A DNA stretch of 64,000 nt from Paenibacillus sabuli (GTDB lineage Bacteria > Bacillota > Bacilli > Paenibacillales > Paenibacillaceae), in assembly GCF_014705605.1 (NCBI RefSeq), contig NZ_JACXIZ010000027.1, forward strand, positions 62,001 through 126,000, given 5' to 3'. Shown here piece by piece: positions 15,893-22,794 of this stretch (position 1 is the first letter of the stretch; every line of letters begins with the position of its first letter). The position numbers and the translations under genes are program-made. The notes beneath the pieces are model-generated. The model worked only from the letters and a program-made list of their open reading frames with translations. It had not been told where the DNA came from and did not search any database.

Positions 15893-16282
15893 CTATACCT
15901 GCGACAGCCCGCTGTAATCGGATACGACTTGCAGCAGACTGCGATGCATGGGCAGGACGAATTGCATGGCGCCGAGCCTGGAGAGGCCACTTCGATTGTG
16001 CACGGTCGCCGCTTTGACGTAGAGCTTGTACGCATCGTTGACCGTCGACGTGGCGGCCAGCTCGGTCCGTTCCTCGCGCCGATTGCGGATCGCATGCGTT
16101 TTTTTGCCCCGGATTTCGAATGGCACAATGCTGATCAGATCATTGTACTTGATATGATAATTGACATGCGGCTTATGGAGCACGAGCTCCTTTGTCGAGA
16201 CGGTGACGCCGTAGTCGTTGGTCTTGCGGGAGAGCTTCAACTCCCCCTCGATCGCCTTCAATTGAATAAAATCGGGATTCAT
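15893..16282 (-). CDS. Conserved hypothetical protein, 129 residues
   Basis: Small basic soluble protein with alternating hydrophobic and charged residues suggesting a beta-rich fold (VTVSTKELVLHKPHVNYHI, NDLISIVPFEIRGKK). There is no signal, membrane helix or metal motif. The ATG at 16282 follows AGGAGGG by seven bases and overlaps the stop of the phosphoesterase gene (ATGA), so the two are translationally coupled. I do not recognise a family; similar short proteins occur beside phosphoesterase genes in Paenibacillus as far as I can recall, but this was not checked. Confidence 0.7.
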   Translation of the reverse strand: MNPDFIQLKAIEGELKLSRKTNDYGVTVSTKELVLHKPHVNYHIKYNDLISIVPFEIRGKKTHAIRNRREERTELAATSTVNDAYKLYVKAATVHNRSGLSRLGAMQFVLPMHRSLLQVVSDYSGLSQV

Positions 16283-16794
16283 CTCGCTCCCTCCTGTTCG
16301 TGCTTGTCCGCATAATAGATATGCCGGGCGTGGAGTCGTCCGGCGGCAATTTCCATGATGCCGAACGAGAATTCCGGCTGCCGGCGCTTGTCGGTGGCGG
16401 AGCCGGGGTTGAACAGCAGCGTGCCGCCGGCGTCCTTGTGCAGCGGCACGTGCGAATGGCCGAACACGATCGCATCCAGCCGCTCGCCCTTGAATGTGTC
16501 CAGCGCTTGCTGCCAGGCCGCGACGCGGCCGTGTCCATGCACGAGTCCCACACTCAGCCCCTCGACTTGCAGCACCTGCCGGTACCCCAGTCTGCGCACG
16601 AGCGCAGATCCGTCGTTGTTGCCCGCTACGCCTGTAACGGGAGCAAATGCGCTCAACTGCTCGTATACCTCCATGCTGCACCAATCTCCGGCGTGCAGAA
16701 TATGATCCGCCGACCGCAGCTCCCGCAGCAGCGGCCCGGGCAATGCCTTGGCCATGCGCGGCATATGCGTATCGGAGACGACGACAATGCGCAT
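16279..16794 (-). CDS. YfcE/MJ0936-type metallophosphoesterase
   Basis: Calcineurin-like phosphoesterase of 171 residues. All metal-site motifs are present: SDTH (8-10), HAGDW, GNND, VHGHGR and FGHSH, in the order expected for the YfcE/YsnB branch, which hydrolyses phosphodiesters in vitro. It is cytosolic. AAGGAGG lies before the ATG at 16794. It is first in a two-gene leftward operon with the hypothetical gene at 15893. The natural substrate is unknown. Confidence 0.88.
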   Translation of the reverse strand: MRIVVVSDTHMPRMAKALPGPLLRELRSADHILHAGDWCSMEVYEQLSAFAPVTGVAGNNDGSALVRRLGYRQVLQVEGLSVGLVHGHGRVAAWQQALDTFKGERLDAIVFGHSHVPLHKDAGGTLLFNPGSATDKRRQPEFSFGIMEIAAGRLHARHIYYADKHEQEGAR

Positions 16795-16840
16795 CGCACT
16801 CCCTCCTTTCTTCCATCATACCCCTTTGCTCGGGTCATGA

Positions 16841-17230
16841 CCAGTCCGGACAGGCGGCAATTGGACGATCACCGGACACATGGCCAAGATCGCCAGGAAG
16901 GACAAGAATGTCAACAATCATTATCAAGGGGGCGAGGTGGTCACGCTGCGCCGGCTAATGCGCAAAAAAGGAGCAGGCGCTTCAGCCGCCAATGCGCTCC
17001 AAAACCGCTTGCAGGGCGCTTCGTTGCGCATTGCCCGGGCGCTTTCCAAAAGGCGCGCCGGCATGCATGAGATGGGCATTGACTTTGGGGTGGACGCGGG
17101 ACGACGCATCCGGGTTATCGAGGTGAATTCGAACCATCCGCAATTTCATCCGCTCAAAACGCCCGATCGCGCCATGTACGATCGCATGTTGTCGTATGCG
17201 CGCAGCTACGGGCGCAAGACGGCGCGTTAA
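16841..17230 (+). pseudogene. Remnant of a YheC/YheD-type ATP-grasp spore-coat protein
   Basis: Open frame starting directly after an in-frame TGA at 16838 and ending at 17230. It reads GGNWTITGHMAKIARKDKNV, NNHYQGGEV, then MGIDFGVDAGRRIRVIEVNS and NHPQFHPL. These segments correspond to the C-terminal part of YheC/YheD endospore-coat-associated ATP-grasp proteins (the 'W..TG..AKI', 'NN..QGG' and 'G.D.G.D..G...IEVN' stations). The N-terminal two-thirds is missing and no ribosome binding site precedes the first ATG (16880). It is best read as a decayed fragment; a short functional derivative cannot be excluded. Confidence 0.6.
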
Positions 17231-17334
17231 AATCTGTTACCGCATTGTAACGCAATTGCAAAGGACGGTTCATCTTCTCTTAATCTGACAAGGGTACATT
17301 ATAAGCAACCCCCCTTTACAATAGATCTGAATTA

Positions 17335-17371
17335 ACCCGCCGGCTCCGAGAGCCGTGCGGGTCCTTTTTTT
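17335..17371 (+). terminator. Strong intrinsic terminator
   Basis: Stem ACCCGC-CGGCTC with GAGCCG-TGCGGGT, followed by CC and seven T residues (17364-17371). It lies about 100 bases after the YheC/D remnant, with AT-rich boxes in between (GGTACATTATAAGC near 17294), so it may end the remnant's transcript or a short unrecognised RNA. Confidence 0.7.
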
Positions 17372-17450
17372 AAAAAAATTCGAATTTTTCGAAACGAAGC
17401 TTGCTGCGCCGTAAAAGATAGCAAGCCCGTTTCGCCCTGGCCCCGCCTTT

Positions 17451-18272
17451 TCACTTGGCGCCGGCACTCTGCAGCGCCGCTTCCGCACGATGACGCGTCC
17501 GTCGCGCCTCCCGCTCCGATTCCTTGAGCCGCGGGCAGGTGTAACAATACGAACCGCCCTCAATCTGATAGTATTGGCAGCAGGCGTTTTTCATTCGCAT
17601 TTGGCGCTCCGGTTCATACAAGCTCTCGATCCAGCGAACGCGCACATTGAGCGGATTTTTGGCGCGGCCAAAGCAATCCATCGGCTGAAGGCCGGTCTTC
17701 AAAAAATCATAATCGCGATTCACACGATCGGCGACTGCCTGATCCACGCCCGCGAAATCAGTCATAAGGGGAACGGAATAATTCAGCCGGGTCGGCAGCT
17801 GTCCCCAGAGCTGATGGATCGGCAATCCGCTGACTGAGGAGGCCGCTTCCAGGATCGGACGCAGCATCGCGCCATAGAATGAACCGAACGCCTCGGTCAG
17901 CCAGCCTTCCCGCGCCTCCTGTTCAAGCGGACCGGCGACAGGATTGGCCGCCCGCCGTACGAGGAAGACCGGCGAATAATAATCGCCCTCCTTGCACAGC
18001 TGGATCACGACAGTTTCAGCTCGCCAGCCCGGATCGCGGTTCATCAGCGACAGACACGCCTGCAGACCCGCGCCCAGCGTACCGAGCATGCCGGCCAGGT
18101 AGGCGGCAGGCGCTTCAATTGCAGTCGCTTTAATCAATTGACCGTATGTATCGAGGAACGGGGCCATGCCCGCTTCGCAGCTCAATTCCGCCAGGCTTGC
18201 CGACAGACGCGCGTTTGGACGCTCGACCGTTACAATATAAAATTTGGATTCCAGCACGGCATAATCAATCAT
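17451..18272 (-). CDS. FhuF-like ferric-siderophore reductase ((2Fe-2S) protein)
   Basis: Protein of 273 residues ending in Cys231-Cys232-x10-Cys243-x2-Cys246, the C-C-x10-C-x2-C pattern that binds the [2Fe-2S] cluster in FhuF. FhuF-type proteins reduce ferric iron from imported hydroxamate siderophores in the cytosol. The rest is a poorly conserved helical domain, as usual. The ATG at 18272 lies 11 bases after AAGGAG; a GTG at 18284 falls inside that site. A good Fur box overlaps the likely -10 region (18313-18331), so iron starvation should induce it. No siderophore transporter genes are adjacent. Confidence 0.82.
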   Translation of the reverse strand: MIDYAVLESKFYIVTVERPNARLSASLAELSCEAGMAPFLDTYGQLIKATAIEAPAAYLAGMLGTLGAGLQACLSLMNRDPGWRAETVVIQLCKEGDYYSPVFLVRRAANPVAGPLEQEAREGWLTEAFGSFYGAMLRPILEAASSVSGLPIHQLWGQLPTRLNYSVPLMTDFAGVDQAVADRVNRDYDFLKTGLQPMDCFGRAKNPLNVRVRWIESLYEPERQMRMKNACCQYYQIEGGSYCYTCPRLKESEREARRTRHRAEAALQSAGAK

Positions 18273-18312
18273 CCGGCAAATCACTCCTTTTATCCGGACA
18301 AGGGATGATAGT

Positions 18313-18331
18313 GATAATCGTTTTCATTATA
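18313..18331 (-). promoter_or_regulatory. Fur box over the FhuF-like gene promoter
   Basis: GATAATCGTTTTCATTATA matches 14 of 19 positions of the GATAATGATAATCATTATC consensus and overlaps a minus-strand TATAAT (18331-18326). Confidence 0.65.
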
Positions 18332-18380
18332 CTGCATTTATCGCTAAATTGAAACGTTAAATTTCAGGGCGTCGTCTCGC

Positions 18381-18424
18381 AAAAAAGCCGCCGCCTCCTC
18401 CGCTGTCGCGAAGAGGGCAGCAGC
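18381..18424 (-). terminator. Terminator of the WGxxGxxG gene
   Basis: On the minus strand GCTGCTGCCCTCTTC (18424-18410) pairs with GGAGGAGGCGGCGGC (18401-18387) with one mismatch, then six T residues. Confidence 0.75.
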
Positions 18425-18438
18425 CCGATGTTGCAGCA

Positions 18439-18837
18439 CTAACGATCCGATACTTCGCGGTTGCGGCCGCGCATACCGGCCAGGCCGATCAGGCCGAGCA
18501 GGCCAAGCCAGCCCCAGTTCATACGGTTGTTATCGGTCGTCGCGGTCGTGCGGTAGCGCTGATTGTTCATGCCGACCGATGTCGCCCCGTAACGGTTGTC
18601 GTAATTGCCATAATTGCCATCCGTCGAGACGTGATCGTACCGATTCATCGTATTGCCCGTTGCGGGCGTACGATCCATCGAATTGCGATCCATCGTCGAA
18701 GTGCCGTTCATATGCGACTTCGACTTGGTGCTGCTTTGGCTCATGCCGTCCATTTTGCCGGTGGCGGCAAAAGTCGGGAGCGACAACACCAGCATCAGAG
18801 CGGCCACCAGCATAAAACTGATCGATAACCGTTTCAT
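18439..18837 (-). CDS. WGxxGxxG-family exported protein
   Basis: Protein of 132 residues with a signal peptide (MKRLSISFMLVAALMLVLSL then PTFAA) and a mature part very rich in Asn, Met, Ser, Thr, Tyr and Gly without Cys. It ends in WGWLGLLGLIGLAG followed by RGRNRE, a short C-terminal hydrophobic helix with a basic tail that defines the WGxxGxxG family and may act as a membrane anchor. The function of this family is unknown. The ribosome binding site is weak. A terminator follows the stop. Confidence 0.72.
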   Translation of the reverse strand: MKRLSISFMLVAALMLVLSLPTFAATGKMDGMSQSSTKSKSHMNGTSTMDRNSMDRTPATGNTMNRYDHVSTDGNYGNYDNRYGATSVGMNNQRYRTTATTDNNRMNWGWLGLLGLIGLAGMRGRNREVSDR

Positions 18838-19120
18838 GACCTGTACGTCACCATCCTCATCACTATAGTTGTGGAACGAAAAACGGCATGCTGCCTTCGG
18901 TCCCGGTACTTGTTTTTCCCGCATCCCTCTCCGCCGATACATGGGTATATCTAGCTCTAGGCTTGACCCGCACGATCGGGCGCGCGTCGAAGAACGGACG
19001 CATGCAGCCTGCCCAAACGGACGCATACCCCCCACCCTCGCCAGGGCCGCAATATAAGCGTAAGCTGGCTCTGACGGACATGGGAGCCGCTTAGCGCCGT
19101 TTTTTAGCTTCCTTCAACGT

Positions 19121-19205
19121 GTAACGGTCATGAGCGACGCTTAGCGGAGAGGATGGGCCAATTAGATGGTTAAAATGGCTGCTAAGCGTCGCTGGTGTCC
19201 GTTAG
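19121..19205. repeat. Intergenic inverted repeat bounded by TAACGG/CCGTTA
   Basis: TAACGG-N6-GCGACGCTTAG (19122-19144) is mirrored by CTAAGCGTCGC-N6-CCGTTA (19182-19204). The ends and overall layout resemble the repeats at 33891 and 39777, though the inner sequence differs. Confidence 0.65.
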
Positions 19206-19263
19206 AAGCTGCAGCCCGGCTCCGGACTGCTTCGCGCCCGCCTGGCCGCTTCTATTGGACGCG

Positions 19264-19295
19264 AAAAAACAAAAAGCCTGCGCGAGCGCAGGCTT
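19264..19295 (-). terminator. Intrinsic terminator of the 88-residue protein gene
   Basis: Perfect 10-bp stem AAGCCTGCGC/GCGCAGGCTT (19274-19283, 19286-19295) that on the minus strand continues into a T-rich run (TTTTTGTTTTTT). Confidence 0.75.
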
Positions 19296-19370
19296 AGGCC
19301 AAATAGATGAGGCTAGGGCGTTTTATGCAGCTCCTAAGGAAGCGGATCAACGCCCAATTTTTGTTCCAGG

Positions 19371-19637
19371 CTACTCGCGCAGAGCGGCCCTGGCGGCTTC
19401 AACCAGGGAGTCGAACAACTCGTCGTCCTCCTCGAGTTGTTCTTCGAATGCGAAAATTTCCTCTTCCTTGCCGGAGGCGTGAAGAAAATGCAAGCCGTAG
19501 CTCCATGATTTCCCTCTTGTGCTGTGCAAGGTTACTTCGTATTCGTCCCGGTGTCCTTCGACTTGCACGTGCACATGGCCAACATAGCCGTCCTCCGGCG
19601 TGTGTTTCATACCCGCCTTCAAAATCGTTACGTTCAT
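19371..19637 (-). CDS. Conserved hypothetical protein, 88 residues
   Basis: Small acidic soluble protein. The N-terminal half is beta-rich (MNVTILKAGMKHTPEDG, HVHVQVEGHRDEYEVTLHS) and the C-terminus is an acidic helix (FEEQLEEDDELFDSLVEAA). No signal or metal motif is present. GAGAGGGAG precedes the ATG at 19637 and a terminator follows. I do not recognise a named family. Confidence 0.7.
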   Translation of the reverse strand: MNVTILKAGMKHTPEDGYVGHVHVQVEGHRDEYEVTLHSTRGKSWSYGLHFLHASGKEEEIFAFEEQLEEDDELFDSLVEAARAALRE

Positions 19638-19660
19638 CTTTTGCGCTCCCTCTCGCTCAA

Positions 19661-20815
19661 TTATGAATTCATTGAAATCCGAAGCAACCGGTCATCGTCC
19701 GCTTGCGGCTGCCCGCGGCCGTCCGTACGATTGGTAAGGACATACATCCACTCACCCAGCAGCAGCACGTCCCGCAGCCTGCCCTCACCCTCCAGCACGG
19801 TGGTTGCTTCATCGGTACCCGGATCGAAACGCAGCAATTGTTCGCCGCGCAATCCGGCGGCGAGCAGTCTGCCTTCGCCGTCTACTGCCAGTCCCGACGG
19901 GGCGAGCGTTGCTTGGCTCGTATGGTAGAGCGGCGCGGTCAAACCGTCCCCCGTCTCGTCGCCGATCACATCCGGCCAGCCGTAATTGGCCCCGGCTTCG
20001 ATGCGATTCAGCTCGTCATGCCCGCCCGGATTGCCGGAGGGTCCATGCTCCGCCGCATACATCGTACCCTCCTGGCTCCAGGCGATCCCCTGCGGATTGC
20101 GATGACCGTACGAGTAGACATACGATCCGGCCCAAGGGTTGTCCTCCGGAACGGAGCCGTCCGGATTCAGGCGCAGGATCTTCCCCGCCAGACTGTCCAG
20201 TTCCTGTGCGAGCGCCGATTGCCCTGCGTCGCCAGTGGTGGCGTACAGCTTGCCGTCCGGGCCCAGAGCCAGCCGTCCGCCATTGTGGATTGCGCCTCCC
20301 GGGATGCCTTCCAGCAGCGGACGCAGCTCGCGCCAGCTTCCATCCTCCAGCAGCTCCAGGACGACGATACGGTTGTAGGCGGTGCCGGACTCCTCGTACG
20401 TGTGGTAAGCATATGCTTGGCGCGAGGTCGAGAAGTTCGCCGCCAGTACCAGACCGAGTAATCCGCCCTCGCCCTCGGCGTGCACTTCTTTTTCGAGCGC
20501 GAGCGTTTGGCGCTGTTGGCTGCCGTCCGCTTGATTCAGCGCCACGATATCGCCTCCTCGCTCGCTGATATAGATGGCCTCGGGATCGTAGGCAATCGAC
20601 CAGGGCGCCTGCAGATTAGCTGCCAGTACGCCTTCCGCCAGCGCTTGCTCCCCTTTCGTAGCCGGTCGGCCGGTCGGCTCTTCAGAGACCGTGTTGCTGG
20701 GGCGTCCGAGCGACGGCGCTTCCGGAGTCGGCTTCTCCGTCGTCGTCTCGAACCAGCCGCATCCCCCGAGCATCAGCAACGCCGCTACGCACGGGACGTG
20801 CCATATCCGTTTCAT
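19661..20815 (-). CDS. PQQ-dependent sugar dehydrogenase-like lipoprotein
   Basis: Soluble quinoprotein glucose/sorbosone dehydrogenase (GSDH) fold, a six-bladed propeller, 384 residues. The signal peptide ends in the lipobox MLGGC with Cys19. Family landmarks are LEGIPGGAIHNGGRLALG, YATTGDAGQ, YVYSYGHRNPQGIAWS and AAEHGPSGNPGGHDELNRI, which include the catalytic-type His, Arg and Asp positions. Such enzymes oxidise aldose sugars outside the cell using PQQ; PQQ biosynthesis genes are not in this window. GGGAGG lies before the ATG at 20815; a nearer ATG at 20820 hits a stop at once. Confidence 0.88.
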   Translation of the reverse strand: MKRIWHVPCVAALLMLGGCGWFETTTEKPTPEAPSLGRPSNTVSEEPTGRPATKGEQALAEGVLAANLQAPWSIAYDPEAIYISERGGDIVALNQADGSQQRQTLALEKEVHAEGEGGLLGLVLAANFSTSRQAYAYHTYEESGTAYNRIVVLELLEDGSWRELRPLLEGIPGGAIHNGGRLALGPDGKLYATTGDAGQSALAQELDSLAGKILRLNPDGSVPEDNPWAGSYVYSYGHRNPQGIAWSQEGTMYAAEHGPSGNPGGHDELNRIEAGANYGWPDVIGDETGDGLTAPLYHTSQATLAPSGLAVDGEGRLLAAGLRGEQLLRFDPGTDEATTVLEGEGRLRDVLLLGEWMYVLTNRTDGRGQPQADDDRLLRISMNS

Positions 20816-20936
20816 CGCATTGTTCCTCCCTGTGGCTAATTTTTGACAAGTTGCCGCCAAAGTCTTCCCGCATTCTATTCTCCATGTATACTTAAAGCAG
20901 CCTGTATAAAACGAAGCACTCTGGAGGTTACCTGCA

Positions 20937-21236
20937 ATGATGAAATGGAAAAAGCCGATCGGACGCCTGCGGACTATCGGTTGGGCAGAGGGTTTGTCCT
21001 TCCTCATTCTGCTCAGCATCGCCATGCCCATGAAATACGTGTTGGACATTCCCGAAGCGGTCAGTGTGGTCGGCATGCTCCACGGCGTGCTTTTTGTGCT
21101 GTATATGCTGGCCGTGGCGCACGTCACGTGGACAGAACGCTGGAGCGCGGGCCGGGTTGCCGGAGCAATCCTAGCGGCCTTCTTGCCCTTCGGACCGTTC
21201 GTAATGGACGCCAAGCTGCTGCGCAGCAAGGCTTAA
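20937..21236 (+). CDS. DUF3817 membrane protein
   Basis: Membrane protein of 99 residues with three hydrophobic segments. IGWAEGLSFLILLSIAMPMK, the following VVGMLHGVLFVLYML and the end ILAAFLPFGPFVMDAKLL are the DUF3817 (YdzA-like) hallmarks. Function is unknown. GGAGG lies nine bases before the ATG at 20937; a second ATG follows directly. Confidence 0.85.
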   Translation: MMKWKKPIGRLRTIGWAEGLSFLILLSIAMPMKYVLDIPEAVSVVGMLHGVLFVLYMLAVAHVTWTERWSAGRVAGAILAAFLPFGPFVMDAKLLRSKA

Positions 21237-21240
21237 GGCT

Positions 21241-22326
21241 TTATGCCTCTTCCAGCGGCGCGCCCAGGCGCTGCATCACATCTTGCAGCCCCTCGGGTAG
21301 CAGCAGCTCGACCGGCGACACGCCGCGCTCGAAAGCGAAGCCGTCGCCCTCGATGACAAAAACGTAACGGCCGTTATGCTTGGCCAAGTGGTACGTACGG
21401 CCATAATCGGCAAGCTTGGCGCGGATCTCCACCCCGCCCAGCTTGCAACGAAATTCCAGCTCCGGCTGATGCTCGGTGAGCAGCGCGGCGGCCTGGGCTA
21501 CATTATCGGGCGTCCAGTGTTCCTGCAGCTCCCGATTCTCACTCGCGGCCCATACCTCGAAGCGCTCCAGCTCCTCTTTTTTTCCGGCCTCCGCCTGCTC
21601 TGCGGGCGCCTGCTCCCATTTCTCCTCGACATAATGCTGCACCATTTCGTAGACCTGATCGGTTACCAGCTCGGGCAGCGGCTTTTCGTAGGCGACATGC
21701 CGCAAAAAATCCTCGAAATAACGCGCATGGGACGCCTGATGAATCTTCAGCTCGCGCTCCTCCAGCATTCCCTCCTCCGGCATATGCGGATATTGGATGG
21801 ACTTGATGCTGCGGGCACTGATGGCCATCTCCACCTCGGCGATCAGCCGCTGCTCGTCCGAAATGCGCGCAATTTTGGACTCGAAATCACACTTCATGAC
21901 GAATACCAACGGCGTGTCCGTCACGCGCACCGGCGTGGCCGTGCTGACAATAAAGGCGCCGCCGCGCACCGCGTTCGTCTGCATGTACATGCGCAGCATC
22001 TCGTCGGCGCAACCCAAAAACTGCTCCGCGTCCGCGGCGGTGCGCAGCCGTTCGAGCAACGCATAGTCAGCGTTGCTGCCCAGATCGTATCCCGGCTCGG
22101 TGACAAAATGGCCGATTTTGGTCGGCACGTTGTCCGAGCTGGGATGACGCTCGGCCTTGCGCTTGCATATGCGCCCGAATTCCCCGTCAAGAAACGGCTT
22201 GAGCGCGCTCTCCTCGTATTCCTCGCCCGTCAAGGTCTGATAGTGTTTATACGTCTTGGTGGAAGCCGAATCTCCGTCTTCGGATCGAATGACAAAAAAA
22301 GATAAATGTTGAATTTCCAATTTCAT
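21241..22326 (-). CDS. DUF3900 domain-containing protein
   Basis: Soluble protein of 361 residues. The sequence stations KLEIQHLSFFVIRSEDGDS, KHYQTLTGEEYEESALKPFL, PTKIGHFVTEPGYDL, RGGAFIVSTA and HQASHARYFEDFLRHV are those of the DUF3900 family, restricted to Bacillales as far as I recall and without known function. There is no signal or membrane segment. AAGGAG precedes the ATG. The upstream YneQ-like gene ends 29 bases before, so the two probably form an operon. Confidence 0.85.
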   Translation of the reverse strand: MKLEIQHLSFFVIRSEDGDSASTKTYKHYQTLTGEEYEESALKPFLDGEFGRICKRKAERHPSSDNVPTKIGHFVTEPGYDLGSNADYALLERLRTAADAEQFLGCADEMLRMYMQTNAVRGGAFIVSTATPVRVTDTPLVFVMKCDFESKIARISDEQRLIAEVEMAISARSIKSIQYPHMPEEGMLEERELKIHQASHARYFEDFLRHVAYEKPLPELVTDQVYEMVQHYVEEKWEQAPAEQAEAGKKEELERFEVWAASENRELQEHWTPDNVAQAAALLTEHQPELEFRCKLGGVEIRAKLADYGRTYHLAKHNGRYVFVIEGDGFAFERGVSPVELLLPEGLQDVMQRLGAPLEEA

Positions 22327-22355
22327 TATGGCTACCGCTCCTTCAAACTTTGCAG

Positions 22356-22682
22356 CTACTTTGGCGCGAGACCCGCAGCTTCCTCCAGCCGGAACCGCGC
22401 AATATGATCGAGCAGCCCCTCCCGATGCAAGATCCGGAGCTGAACATGACCGAACAGATCGAAATGCGGGAAGCCTTCGCGCCGATGGATGTATTCGGGA
22501 TTCAAGCCGCGGCTGGCTCCCCAGCTCGTCAGCTTGCGCAGATCAGCGCAGCCGACCTTGGTCACGCTCGTCGTGCCCGGAAAGCGCGGATCGAGCCAAT
22601 AATGCGTCAAGAAGGCAAGCTCCCCTTGCATAACCCTGGACTTCCACTGATTAAGTTCTTCGCGTGTGATGCCGAAGGCCAC
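22356..22682 (-). CDS. YneQ-like conserved protein
   Basis: Small soluble protein of 108 residues from a GTG start at 22682. The body (AFGITREELNQWKSRV, GELAFLTHYWLDPRFPG, TSVTKVGCADLRKL, FPHFDLFG) matches the conserved Bacillus YneQ-type family of unknown function. The GTG is preferred because AGGAGGGAGTGAGG precedes it and the family starts here; the ATG at 22739 has no ribosome binding site and would overlap a palindrome. Confidence 0.72.
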   Translation of the reverse strand: MAFGITREELNQWKSRVMQGELAFLTHYWLDPRFPGTTSVTKVGCADLRKLTSWGASRGLNPEYIHRREGFPHFDLFGHVQLRILHREGLLDHIARFRLEEAAGLAPK

Positions 22683-22794
22683 CCGCCTCACTCCCTCCTG
22701 CCATTTGCCCCGAAAGGCGTATAATGTCAAGCCGGCCATGGCATGCTATGCCATAACGAAGGCGCCGTATCTACGCCTGTGCGAGGTGACCGAC

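Larger units (their letters stand above)
18838..19370. other. Gene-free interval with an inverted repeat and a terminator
   Basis: This 533-base stretch contains no convincing gene in any frame. It holds a minus-strand TATAGT box near 18863 that may serve the WGxxGxxG gene, a partial repeat near 19075-19110, the inverted repeat at 19121-19205 and the terminator at 19264-19295. The remainder shows no structure I can name. Confidence 0.6.
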
